DNA of 64,000 nucleotides from DASQZK01 sp963764345 (lineage in GTDB: Bacteria > Bacteroidota > Bacteroidia > Bacteroidales > GCA-2748055): NCBI GenBank assembly GCA_963764345.1, contig CAVXSF010000026.1, positions 1 to 64,000 on the forward strand, written 5' to 3'. This document shows, piece by piece, positions 49,471-58,099 of this stretch (the first letter of the stretch is position 1; every line of letters starts with the position of its first letter). Made by a program: the position numbers and the translations under genes. Under the pieces are notes generated by a model. That model was not told the origin of the DNA, made no database searches, and saw nothing but the letters and a program-made list of their open reading frames with translations.

Positions 49471-50292
49471 TTATTGTGCTACGGTATATCTGACAAATCC
49501 TGTTACGGTGAGTTCCGGATCCACTTCTTTAAGGTACTGAGCAACAGTTTTTTTGCTGTCTTTGGTAAAATCCTGGTTAAGAAGGGTAGAATCCTTGAAG
49601 AATTTATTTAGTTTTCCTTCAGCGATCCTGTCCAGCATATTTTCAGGTTTGCCTTCGTTTCTGGCCTGTTCGCGGCCGATCTCTTTTTCCTTTTCAATAA
49701 CATCGGCGGGTACATCGTTTTTATCGACAGCTACGGGAGCCATGGCTGCAACCTGCATTGCAACGTCTTTTCCGACTTGCATTTCGGGAGCTTTATTAAA
49801 TCCTACCAGTGTGGCAAGCCTGTTTCCGGGATGGATGTAGGAAACCACAGCACCTGCTTCGATTTTATCATAAAAACTCAGCTCAATTTTTTCACCGATG
49901 ATGCCAACCTGTTCTACAACTTTCTCTTCGATGGTTTTATCATCCAGCTTAAGTGATTTGAGGGTCTCAAGATCAGCGGGCATATTTTCGAGAGCTATAT
50001 CGAGAATTCGGGAAGTAAAATTGACGAAATCCTGGTTTTTAGCAACGAAATCAGTTTCACAGCTCAGCACGACGAGAGCACCTTTTTTGCCGTCGACTTT
50101 TGACAGTACAACACCTTCCGTAGCTTCACGGTCGGCACGTTTATTGGCCACAGCCTGACCTTTCTTCCGAATGACTTCAATAGCTTTATCAAAATCGCCG
50201 TCGGCTTCCTGAAGGGCTTTTTTACAATCCATCATGCCGGCGCCTGTGACTTTCCTGAGTTTACTTACATCTGCAGCTTTAATATCAGCCAT
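49471..50292 (-). CDS. tsf: Elongation factor Ts
   Basis: This 273-residue factor exchanges GDP for GTP on EF-Tu. The N-terminus has VSKLRKVTGAGMMDCKKALQEA, the UBA-like start of the family, then VLSCETDFVAKNQDF for EF-Tu contact. The later domain has YIHPGNRLATLVGFNKAPE. Length fits the Bacteroidota form. It follows rpsB by 72 bp. Confidence 0.96.
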   Translation of the reverse strand: MADIKAADVSKLRKVTGAGMMDCKKALQEADGDFDKAIEVIRKKGQAVANKRADREATEGVVLSKVDGKKGALVVLSCETDFVAKNQDFVNFTSRILDIALENMPADLETLKSLKLDDKTIEEKVVEQVGIIGEKIELSFYDKIEAGAVVSYIHPGNRLATLVGFNKAPEMQVGKDVAMQVAAMAPVAVDKNDVPADVIEKEKEIGREQARNEGKPENMLDRIAEGKLNKFFKDSTLLNQDFTKDSKKTVAQYLKEVDPELTVTGFVRYTVAQ

Positions 50293-50364
50293 AGTGCTAT
50301 ATTTTTATTAATGAATATTCGAATTGATAATATCTGCTTTTAGCAGCAGTAGATGGGAAAGGGA

Positions 50365-51288
50365 TTAGTCATCCCTCCGTTTGACCACCAGTTTTTTGAC
50401 CGGGGCTTTCTTGGCTTTTCCTTTCGCACGCAAATCCACTGTTTCCTCGTCATCGTCGATGGAGATAGTCCTTTTCTTGTCAAGGATATCATCATCTCCA
50501 GCATCCTCATCTTCATCAGCGAGTTGAGCGGCTTTTTTACCTGCCTTTTCCTCTTTCTCCTTTTTATCTTTAGCTGAGGCTTCTTTTTCCTTTTCCATCT
50601 TTCTTTCGGAGAGTCCCTCTTCGATTGAGGAGGCAACATAATCGATGATCAGTGCAATAGATTTGGAGGCGTCATCATTGGCGGGTATCGGAAAATCGAT
50701 TTCATTCGGGTTAGAATTGGTATCGACCATGGCGAAAACCGGAATGTTAAGCCTGTTGGCCTCCCTTACGGCGATATATTCTTTGGTCACATCGACGATG
50801 AACATAGCAGCGGGCAGACGGGTCAGGTCGGCGATACTACCGAGCATCTTCTCGAGTTTGGCCCTCTGGCGCTGTACCTGCAGTTTCTCTCTTTTAGACA
50901 GCGTATCGAAAGTACCGTCGGTAGCCATTTTATCGATAGAGGTCATCTTTTTTACTGCTTTTCGGATGGTGGGGAAATTTGTAAGCATACCCCCCGGCCA
51001 TCTTTCAGTAACGTAAGGCATGTTGATCGCCTTGATTCTTTCGGAGACGATATCTTTGGCCTGTTTTTTTGTGGCGACAAATAGGATCTTGCGTCCTGAC
51101 TTTGCGATCTGTTTCATGGCGTTGGAAGCTTCATCGAGCTTGGCCATTGTCTTATGCAGATCAATGATGTGAATCCCGTTTTTCTCCATGAAGATATAAG
51201 GAGCCATTGCCGGGTTCCATTTTCTTTTCAGGTGACCGAAATGTACACCTGCATCCAGTAAATTTTCAAAAGTGAGTTTGTTGGGCAT
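50365..51288 (-). CDS. rpsB: Ribosomal protein S2 with a long charged C-terminal tail
   Basis: This 307-residue protein belongs to the small subunit. The family body is clear: LLDAGVHFGHLKRKWNPAMA, then GRKILFVATKKQAKDIVSE, RWPGGMLTNFPTI and DFPIPANDDASKSIALIIDY. The last 70 or so residues form a tail rich in K, E, D and A (DEDEDAGDDDILDKKR and KAKKAPVKKLVVKRRDD). Ordinary S2 is about 230-250 residues, so the tail is an extra part. It is part of the rplM-rpsI-rpsB-tsf run. Confidence 0.96.
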   Translation of the reverse strand: MPNKLTFENLLDAGVHFGHLKRKWNPAMAPYIFMEKNGIHIIDLHKTMAKLDEASNAMKQIAKSGRKILFVATKKQAKDIVSERIKAINMPYVTERWPGGMLTNFPTIRKAVKKMTSIDKMATDGTFDTLSKREKLQVQRQRAKLEKMLGSIADLTRLPAAMFIVDVTKEYIAVREANRLNIPVFAMVDTNSNPNEIDFPIPANDDASKSIALIIDYVASSIEEGLSERKMEKEKEASAKDKKEKEEKAGKKAAQLADEDEDAGDDDILDKKRTISIDDDEETVDLRAKGKAKKAPVKKLVVKRRDD

Positions 51289-51402
51289 AATAATGAATTA
51301 TTTGTTTACATTCTTTAATAGCAATTGAGAGGTAGTTCCGTTCTCGGTATGGATAAAGCCGGAAGTCCTCTCAATTTAGATACTAAACATTTATGTCGGA
51401 GA

Positions 51403-51789
51403 CTAACGCTTACTGAACTGGAATTTCTTCCTTGCCTTAGGCTGACCGGGTTTTTTACGTTCAACTTCCCGCGGATCCCTGGTGACAAAACCTTCGGCTT
51501 TCAATGCAGATTTATCTTCGGGGTTGATTTTTATCAGCGCTCTGGTAACAGCAAGACGCAGTGCTTCAGCCTGTCCTTTAATACCTCCGCCGGAAAGAAT
51601 GACTTTAAGGTCATACTTTTCCCTCACATTAAGGAGGTTAAGAGGCTGTTCAACAATATAATGCAGATGTTCGCCGGAAAAATATTCCTTGTAATCCCGG
51701 TCATTGACTACGATCTGACCTTTACCTTCGCTGAGGTAAATCCTTGCGATAGCCGCTTTCCTTCTGCCAACCGTATTAATAACTTCCAT
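51403..51789 (-). CDS. rpsI: Ribosomal protein S9
   Basis: This 128-residue protein has GRRKAAIARIYLSEGKGQI at the start, GGGIKGQAEALRLAVTRALI in the middle and the conserved C-terminus ARKKFQFSKR, whose tail reaches the decoding site. Length is normal. It is 2 bp after rplM and certainly translated from the same mRNA. Confidence 0.97.
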   Translation of the reverse strand: MEVINTVGRRKAAIARIYLSEGKGQIVVNDRDYKEYFSGEHLHYIVEQPLNLLNVREKYDLKVILSGGGIKGQAEALRLAVTRALIKINPEDKSALKAEGFVTRDPREVERKKPGQPKARKKFQFSKR

Positions 51790-51791
51790 GA

Positions 51792-52250
51792 TTATTCCTT
51801 AACGTCGTTTAAATTTATTGTCTTTGGTTTCTGAGCTTCATGCTTGTGTTCTTCACCAGCATAAACATATAGGTTTTTGAAGATTGCACTTCCAAGACGG
51901 TTGCCGGGAAGCATGCCTTTTACCGCTTTCTCAACTACAGCTTCGGGTTTTTTTACCAGTAATTCCTGAGGTGTGGTTATCCGCTGTCCTCCGGGATATC
52001 CGGTATGCCTGATATACTGCTTTGCGGTTTTTTTCTGGCCGGTTAATCTTACCTTTTCGGCATTGATGACAATGACGTTATCCCCACAATCAACATGAGG
52101 TGTAAAGTTCGTTTTATGTTTACCTCTTAGTAAATAAGCAACTTTTGAAGCAAGTCTGCCCAGAACTTCGTTTCTGGCATCAATGACCAACCATTCCTTG
52201 TTCACGGTAGCTCTATTTGCCGATACGGTCTTGTAACTTAATGTGTCCAC
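51792..52250 (-). CDS. rplM: Ribosomal protein L13
   Basis: The 152-residue large-subunit protein shows WLVIDARNEVLGRLASKVAYL, GDNVIVINAEKVRLTGQKK and RHTGYPGGQRITTPQELL, ending in the family-type AVKGMLPGNRLGSAIFKNLY. It is the first gene of the rplM-rpsI-rpsB-tsf operon. Confidence 0.97.
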   Translation of the reverse strand: MDTLSYKTVSANRATVNKEWLVIDARNEVLGRLASKVAYLLRGKHKTNFTPHVDCGDNVIVINAEKVRLTGQKKTAKQYIRHTGYPGGQRITTPQELLVKKPEAVVEKAVKGMLPGNRLGSAIFKNLYVYAGEEHKHEAQKPKTINLNDVKE

Positions 52251-52306
52251 TTTATTTTAATTTTAATCCCTGAAATTCGGTTTGTTCTCCCTAAAAATGT
52301 GGATTG

Positions 52307-52337
52307 CAAAAGTACAATTATTTTTATTAAACCAACA
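52307..52337 (-). promoter_or_regulatory. Promoter of the rplM operon
   Basis: On the minus strand TACTTTTG (52314-52307) fits the -7 consensus TAnnTTTG, with TTG about 18-19 bp upstream in place of TTTG. Transcription would begin near 52300, leaving a leader of about 50 nt before rplM. Ribosomal-protein leaders in this phylum may be autoregulated; no clear structure is visible by eye. Confidence 0.5.
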
Positions 52338-52497
52338 ATATATCAACAATATTTTTAGGGAATAAATAAATCCCGCATCAACAGAAGGAAGGAATTTATT
52401 AGGGTATTCAAAAATTCTTCAATTTTTTTTCCATTTTTAGGGGTATATCGGCACAAAAAAAGCAAATTTGTCAGGGGACTTCAGAAACGAGCTTCCG

Positions 52498-54129
52498 ATG
52501 CAACAAATCATCACACATAAGAACATATTCTTCTTCGGCCTGATCCTGCTGGCCGTAAGCCTGCCTCTTTCCATCTTTGGCACCAGCATGGCCGAGATCC
52601 TTCTTTTGTTGAACTGGTTTATCGAGCGCAAATATAAGGAGAAGTTTCAAAAATGGAGTGATCGGCCGGCACTGTGGTTTATCACGGCGCTATTTGCGCT
52701 GCATCTCCTCGGACTTCTTTATTCCACAGATTATGCCTATGCTTTTCACGACCTGCGGATAAAACTGCCGGTACTTCTTCTTCCGCTTATCATTGGGACG
52801 TCCGAAGGACTGGAAAAAGTGCGTCTCAGGTCCATTCTTCTCCTCTTCTGCCTGGCAACCATGATCTCAGGATTCATTTCCTTCCTCGTTTTTCTTCATG
52901 TGATACCCATCCCGTATTACGATATCCGTGAGATTTCCATTTTTGTATCGCATATCCGTCTATCCCTGATGGTCTGCTTTGCGGTTTTCATTCTTTTATA
53001 TTATCTGTTCTCCCCCGACAGGGAAATCAGACTCATTGGAACCATGAGGATCCTGGCTTTTTTGTCAGTATTGTGGCTCATCTTTTTTATGCTGGTGCTT
53101 AAGTCGTTTACGGGGATCGTCATCTTCCTGCTGATCTCCCTTATGCAAGGTTGGTACTTTGCCGGTAAAATGAAGGATGTTGTTCCCCGGTTTATCCTGC
53201 GTGTTTTTGTTCTGATCATTCCTTTGCTGGTCGCCGCCTGGATTAGCTCAAGTATCAGCCGTTTTTATTCAGCTGACAAGATCCGGTTCAGCCAGCTTGA
53301 TAAAACCACAGTAAAAGGGAATGTCTATTTCAACGATACGCTAAGTCAGGCTAAGGAAAATGGTCATTACGTCTGGTTGTACGTTTGTGAAAAGGAGCTA
53401 AAAGCATGCTGGAACCGCAGGAGCGATATACATTATAGCGGACACGACAAGATGGGGCAGGAACTGAGGTTTACGCTTATAAGGTATCTGACATCCAAAG
53501 GGCTGCGCAAAGACTGCGAAGGGGTGAACGCACTGAGTGAAAAAGATGTACATGCCATTGAAGACGGGGTGGCGAATTATATTTATCTCGACAACTACAG
53601 CCTTTACCCCAGGGTTTACCAGATCATATGGGAGATTGACGGGTACTTCAGAGGGGATAATCCCGGCGGACATTCTATTGCCCAGCGGCTGGCCTACCTT
53701 AAAGCCGCAGGAAGCATAATCAGGCATCATTTCATCATTGGTGTCGGTACAGGTGACGTTCAGGAAGCCTTCGACCAGTATTATGATTCGCATGATTCTA
53801 AACTAAATGAAAAGTACCGCAGGAGGGCGCACAACCAGTATGTTACCTTTTTCGTCACCTTCGGTATCGTTGGGTTTGTCGTTGCCATGTGGGCATTTTT
53901 CGTCCCGGTCTTTTATGAACGGAAATGGCATGATTATCTTTTCATAATATTCTTCATGATCGGATTACTCTCCATGCTGAATGAGGATACTCTTGAAACG
54001 CAAACCGGAGTTTCTTTTTTTATGTTTTTCTATGCCCTGTTGTTGTTCGGGCGTCGGCATGGGGAAGACAATGAGGGAGCAGGGGTGAATGACGACCGGG
54101 AATATTTGTCAGAGGAGGAGAAGCACTGA
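52498..54129 (+). CDS. O-antigen ligase / polymerase-like membrane protein
   Basis: The protein has about 10 transmembrane helices and a large outside loop, as in the Wzy_C (O-antigen ligase and polymerase) family. It starts MQQIITHKNIFFFGLILLAV; I chose the ATG at 52498 and not the upstream TTG because it begins just before the first helix. The loop (about residues 255-435) holds GHSIAQRLAYLKAAGSIIRH and RRRAHNQYVTFFVTFGIVGF, where the conserved His lies. It is a single gene without glycosyltransferases beside it, so its substrate is unknown. Confidence 0.82.
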   Translation: MQQIITHKNIFFFGLILLAVSLPLSIFGTSMAEILLLLNWFIERKYKEKFQKWSDRPALWFITALFALHLLGLLYSTDYAYAFHDLRIKLPVLLLPLIIGTSEGLEKVRLRSILLLFCLATMISGFISFLVFLHVIPIPYYDIREISIFVSHIRLSLMVCFAVFILLYYLFSPDREIRLIGTMRILAFLSVLWLIFFMLVLKSFTGIVIFLLISLMQGWYFAGKMKDVVPRFILRVFVLIIPLLVAAWISSSISRFYSADKIRFSQLDKTTVKGNVYFNDTLSQAKENGHYVWLYVCEKELKACWNRRSDIHYSGHDKMGQELRFTLIRYLTSKGLRKDCEGVNALSEKDVHAIEDGVANYIYLDNYSLYPRVYQIIWEIDGYFRGDNPGGHSIAQRLAYLKAAGSIIRHHFIIGVGTGDVQEAFDQYYDSHDSKLNEKYRRRAHNQYVTFFVTFGIVGFVVAMWAFFVPVFYERKWHDYLFIIFFMIGLLSMLNEDTLETQTGVSFFMFFYALLLFGRRHGEDNEGAGVNDDREYLSEEEKH

Positions 54130-55625
54130 CCAGGTAGGGCTCAGGGGCACAGGGTCTATATGTACTCCGGCATACTCTGGTCTGACCTCCCATTAGTCAA
54201 AGACAGACCGGGTATTGTTGAGCTGTGGGAGAAGATCAGGATGGTCTGCCGGCTGCTCATGAACAGTGATTATTTGGATTTTGAAAATATGGCAAAACAA
54301 AACTCTGTTTATCGATCAAAAGAAGTCATAGATAAATCGGGGATTCCCACCTTTCGGCACCTCATAAAGATTATTTGAGAACAGGAACTTGCAATAAGGA
54401 AGGTCGTAATCCCGTACTGTTTGAGAAAAAAGCAATTACCCTATATAGTACTAAAGATCTCTTATGTATAACGGGGTTTCCCACCCCCCACCCGCCACCC
54501 TTAATGGCCCGCCCCACCGAAAAATCAGCGTACCACCGCTATGTTTTACAGCAGAAAGATTGAATCCCCGACACAGACTCGTTAAAAACTGCCCTGAACA
54601 GGATGAGATCAAGAACCGGGTTCCCCCATGCCCCCCGGTTTACCCTTAATGTGAATCCGGATGAAATATCAGCGTACCGGAAGGACTTTTTTTCATGAGG
54701 ATACGGATCTTGATGGCCAGTGCCCGGTGGTTAACCTGAACCGGACAAGTGACGGAGGTGTGATTATGATGCAGGGAATCTTTTTTCATTGAATTGCCGG
54801 ATTTGCATTGCCGGGATTTCTCCCCGGGAACACCAGCGCTATATACTACTAAAGATCTCTTATATATAACGGGGTTTCCCACCCCCCACCCGCCACCCTT
54901 AATGGCCCGCCCCACCGAAAAATCAGCGTACCCCGTTATGTTTTACAGCAGAAAGATTGAATCCCCGTCTCAGCTCGTTAAAAGCTGCCCTGAACGGGAT
55001 GAGATCAAGAACCGGGTTCCCCCATGCCCCCCGGTTTACCCTTAATGTAAATCCGGATGAAATATCAGCGTACCGGAAGGACTTTTTTTCATGAGAATCC
55101 CGATCATGATTGCCAGTGCCCGGTGGTTAACCTGAACCGGACAAGTGACGGAGGTGTGATTATGATGTCCGGGAATCTTTTTTTCATTGAATTGCCGGAT
55201 TTGCATTGCCGGTATTTCTCACCAGGATCAATGGTGCCTATTTAGTACTAAAGATCTCTTATATATAACGGGGTTTCCCACCCCCCACCCACCACCCTTA
55301 ATGGCCCGCCCCACCGAAAAATCAGCGTACCACCATTATGTTTTACAGCAGAAAAATTGAATCCCCGTCTCAGATTATCCTTTAATCAATAAGCCCGGTC
55401 ATGCTATATTTAACACGAAGAATAACTCATTTTAGCATACAAGTAGTAATTTTGGATTCTTATACAGTTGAACCCGAAAGGACGGAGGGCACTGACATGA
55501 ACCGGTACTGCAGCTAAAAGGAAAGGTTTTACTTCGAACGGCCGTCTCCCTTCGAATTGAGTTTGACATTTCATTTTTGCAGCAATGTGTTGTGACAATA
55601 ACTTAAATTAGCTAAAAATTCAAGA
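54130..55625. other. 1.5-kb non-coding stretch built around a tandem repeat
   Basis: Between the ligase-like and deaminase genes I see no convincing gene. 54130-54440 has one 72-codon open frame (54160-54378) with weak protein character and no signal. 54443-55375 is a tandem repeat, listed separately. 55376-55625 is AT-rich and is the likely promoter region of the deaminase gene; I found no exact TTTG-N19-TAnnTTTG there. Confidence 0.6.
54443..55375. repeat. 398-bp tandem repeat, 2.3 copies, with G-rich minus strand
   Basis: The landmark ACTAAAGATCTCTTAT occurs at 54450, 54848 and 55247 (spacing 398 and 399). Copies 1 and 2 are full length; copy 3 stops after GAATCCCCGTCTCAG. Each copy has a C-rich block (54480-54518, 54878-54916, 55277-55315) that gives six G runs of 3-6 on the minus strand. 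Full copies also contain a 7-bp inverted repeat AACCGGG...CCCGGTT (54614-54640 in copy 1) and GGTTAACC. Short open frames inside are repeated along with it and do not look like proteins. Confidence 0.92.
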
Positions 55626-56090
55626 ATGACGGATCAATATTTACGGCAGGCTATAGATATTGCTTTACAGAATGTTGATGAAGGCGGAGGTCCCTTCGGA
55701 GCCGTCATCATCCGCGAAGGAGAAGTTATCGCTTCTTCAGGTAACAAGGTCACGATAAGTAATGATCCGACGGCTCATGCCGAGGTCCTGGCTATCAGGG
55801 AAGCAGCCCGCAAGCTTGGCACCTGGGACTTGTCGGGTTGCGTGCTTTACACGTCATGTGAGCCGTGCCCGATGTGCTTCGGGGCGATATACTGGGCCCA
55901 CATCGATAAGGTATATTATGCCTGTACTCACGAAGATGCCAGGGATGCCGGATTCGATGATTCACATATCTACCATGAATTACAAAGGGAACCGGCCCGG
56001 CGGGCAATCACCATGGAACAGTCGATGCGCGCGGAAGGGTTGAAGGTTTTTAAACACTGGGGGAAAAATCCTGATAAAAAGGCGTACTGA
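55626..56090 (+). CDS. Nucleoside/guanine deaminase (GuaD-like)
   Basis: This 154-residue zinc enzyme has HAEVLAIREAARKLG (His and Glu) and TSCEPCPMCFGAIYWAHI (two zinc Cys). ACTHEDARDAGFDDSHIYHEL after the zinc site is typical of the B. subtilis-type guanine deaminase, not of TadA. It deaminates guanine or a related base in salvage or detoxification. Its stop shares one base with the next start (TGATG), so it is coupled to the glycosylase gene. Confidence 0.9.
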   Translation: MTDQYLRQAIDIALQNVDEGGGPFGAVIIREGEVIASSGNKVTISNDPTAHAEVLAIREAARKLGTWDLSGCVLYTSCEPCPMCFGAIYWAHIDKVYYACTHEDARDAGFDDSHIYHELQREPARRAITMEQSMRAEGLKVFKHWGKNPDKKAY

Positions 56091-56599
56091 TGACCGGAAG
56101 CAGGCTGGACAGGGAATTTTTCATCCGCGATGTACTGGATGTCGCCCCCGCTCTCCTCGGTAAAAAGCTTGTCGTGATCCAGGAAGGCAGGGTGGGGGAA
56201 TGGATGATCACCGAGACTGAGGCTTACCGGGGTGAGGAAGACCTTGCCAGTCATGCAAGGAAGGGCAGGACCCGTCGTACGGAGGCAATGTACCTTGAAG
56301 GTGGACATCTTTATATGTATTTTATTTATGGAATGTACTGGATGCTCAATATCGTCGTAGCTTCCGAAAATATTCCCCAGGCTGTTCTCATCAGGGGCGT
56401 GGAAGGTTTTTCCGGTCCCGGCCGCCTTACCAAAAACCTGGGTCTCGACGGTAGCTTCTATGGCGAATCACTGATTTCTTCATCCCGCATCTGGCTCACT
56501 GAAGGACTTACCCCCGGACATATCGTTACAACCCCCCGGATCGGCGTTGATTATGCAGGCGAATGGAAGGACAAACCGTGGCGGTATCTTTTGGGTTGA
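56090..56599 (+). CDS. 3-methyladenine DNA glycosylase (AAG/MPG family)
   Basis: The 169-residue enzyme excises alkylated purines. The catalytic Glu is in WMITETEAYRGEEDLASHA; HLYMYFIYGMYWMLNIV and GPGRLTKNLGLDG are family landmarks. It is shorter than usual (about 190-200) because the segment between AVLIRGVE and GPGRL is missing about 20 residues; the core is still complete. Coupling with a base deaminase suggests a purine-damage or salvage theme. It is followed by a short-repeat tract. Confidence 0.9.
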   Translation: MTGSRLDREFFIRDVLDVAPALLGKKLVVIQEGRVGEWMITETEAYRGEEDLASHARKGRTRRTEAMYLEGGHLYMYFIYGMYWMLNIVVASENIPQAVLIRGVEGFSGPGRLTKNLGLDGSFYGESLISSSRIWLTEGLTPGHIVTTPRIGVDYAGEWKDKPWRYLLG

Positions 56600-56721
56600 G
56601 GAGGAGGAGATTAGGGGTTAGTGATTATGGGGTTTTTCATCACAGATCCCAATAACTATACGGGACAGATTACACAGATTAATTCACACAGATTGAGCTA
56701 AATCCGAAATAGTACCTCCCT
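56600..56721. other. Short gap leading into the repeat tract
   Basis: The gap between convergent genes runs 348 bp (56600-56947). Apart from the 14-bp repeat tract I see only CACAGATTAATTCACACAG, a minor imperfect repeat, and no RNA gene or U-tract hairpin. Confidence 0.5.
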
Positions 56722-56970
56722 AATCCCTACTTCTCTAATCCCTACTCTCCAATCCCTACTTCCAATCCCTACTCTCCAATCCCTACTCTCCAATCCCTAC
56801 TCTCCAATCCCTACTCTCCAATCCCTACTCTCCAATCCCTACTCTCCAATCCCTACTCTCCAATCCCTACTCTCTAATCCCTACTCTCCAATCCCTACTC
56901 TCCAATCCCTACTCTCTAATCCCTACTCTCAATCCCTACTCTAATCCCTACTCTCTAATCTCTACTCTCT
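56722..56970. repeat. 14-bp tandem repeat, about 17-18 copies
   Basis: Unit TCTCCAATCCCTAC. AATCCCTACT can be counted at 56722, 56737, 56751, then every 14 bp from 56764 to 56918, and again near 56931, 56943 and, degenerate, 56957. The + strand is C/T-rich, the minus strand G/A-rich. It lies between convergent genes and runs into the coding end of the outer-membrane protein gene. Confidence 0.95.
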
Positions 56971-58099
56971 CCTCTCTCCCCCTCTTCCACAACACAAAGT
57001 CCTCATTCAACACAATGTGCAGTCCGTAGGTATACTGCAGCTCACCAACAGTCGTATCATAGTACCCTTCAAACCGCAATAAAATGGAGGAAGAACCGGT
57101 GATCCTTCTCCCGATCCCGGCCTTGAAGGTGATCAGGCTCCGGGTCTCCGTGAGGTTGGGTTCTGCAGGTGTACGAACCGGACTGAAAAACAACGGCTCT
57201 CCATGGATGCTCTGGAACCGGTTTCCCCAAAAATAGCCGGCAGTCAGGCTGAAGGGGTTGTAGTTCACTCCGATCTGCGGATACCAGGCTACTCCCTTTG
57301 GGGTATCCTCATCATCACCGTCATAGAAGAACATCGGGTTAAAAAACACTTCACCGTGTTTATCATCGGCAAACGAGCGGCTGAGGTACATCCCTGTGCC
57401 AAGATTCAGTTTGCTGATCACATGTGATTCGGTGATGTTGATCTGCCCTCCCTGGTGGTGAATCACTATTGCTACCGGGATCCGGATCATGTTCCGGTTG
57501 TGGTTTACCAGAAGAAAGGAATTCGAGCTTCCGAAGGTGAACTGTTCCTGAATGGTATCACCGGGCAAAATGAAATGTTCCCAGTTCAGCCAGGTGAGAG
57601 AATGGATGCGGGAGTTACGGTACTCGAGCCGGATACCGTTATTGACAAGGTCGGTAAAGTGATTTTCAAATTTGTAAAGAGGTTCCGGCAACCGGAATAT
57701 TTCCCCGCCGTTGAAACTTCCCATGGTCACCCGGAATTTATCAGATACCATATAATCGATCCTGAAAAGTGGCAAAACCTGTGCAAATTCCGCTCGTCCA
57801 TTATATTTCATCAGGTGAATACCAGTTCCGAAACTCAGCTTGTCTGTTACACTGTAATTGATCAAAGGTTGCAGGAAAGCACCCGTTAGGGTGTACCCTT
57901 CAACATTGGTATTGAAAAATTCGTTGTTGTTAAAAAAAGTAGATGCATTCACCGAAAGGGATAATACGCCAGCTTCCCTGTTGATTTTCACCTCCTGCTT
58001 GTAATAATCCCTGAATATCTGTGCATTAATGACGGGGATATTGAGTATGATCCCTAAAAACAAAATCAGGAACCTGACCGGTATTGAACCATTCTTCAT
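56948..58099 (-). CDS. Probable outer-membrane beta-barrel protein, function unknown
   Basis: The 383-residue protein has a signal peptide (FLILFLGIILNIPVINAQ) and alternating polar/apolar strands such as FRVTMGSFNGGEIF, WYPQIGVNYNPFSLTAGYFWG and SSILLRFEGYYDTTVG, as in a porin-like barrel. I do not recognise the family. The likely natural end is near EDFVLW; the last 12 residues (KRGREERVEIRE) come from the adjacent 14-bp repeat tract, and a barrel usually ends on an aromatic residue. The gene is alone. Confidence 0.72.
   Translation of the reverse strand: MKNGSIPVRFLILFLGIILNIPVINAQIFRDYYKQEVKINREAGVLSLSVNASTFFNNNEFFNTNVEGYTLTGAFLQPLINYSVTDKLSFGTGIHLMKYNGRAEFAQVLPLFRIDYMVSDKFRVTMGSFNGGEIFRLPEPLYKFENHFTDLVNNGIRLEYRNSRIHSLTWLNWEHFILPGDTIQEQFTFGSSNSFLLVNHNRNMIRIPVAIVIHHQGGQINITESHVISKLNLGTGMYLSRSFADDKHGEVFFNPMFFYDGDDEDTPKGVAWYPQIGVNYNPFSLTAGYFWGNRFQSIHGEPLFFSPVRTPAEPNLTETRSLITFKAGIGRRITGSSSILLRFEGYYDTTVGELQYTYGLHIVLNEDFVLWKRGREERVEIRE

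Noticed and set aside
54160..54378. 72-codon open frame after the ligase-like gene
   Set aside because: No domain, signal or conserved feature is visible and it lies in a non-coding repeat region; it cannot be supported.
54464..55245. Several short open frames (60-90 codons) on both strands in the 398-bp repeat
   Set aside because: They are copies of each other created by the repeat, are proline-rich from the C runs, and shift frame between copies.
56722..56970. CRISPR array or coding repeat
   Set aside because: The 14-bp units are contiguous without spacers, and the length gives no sustained open frame apart from the end of the neighbouring gene.
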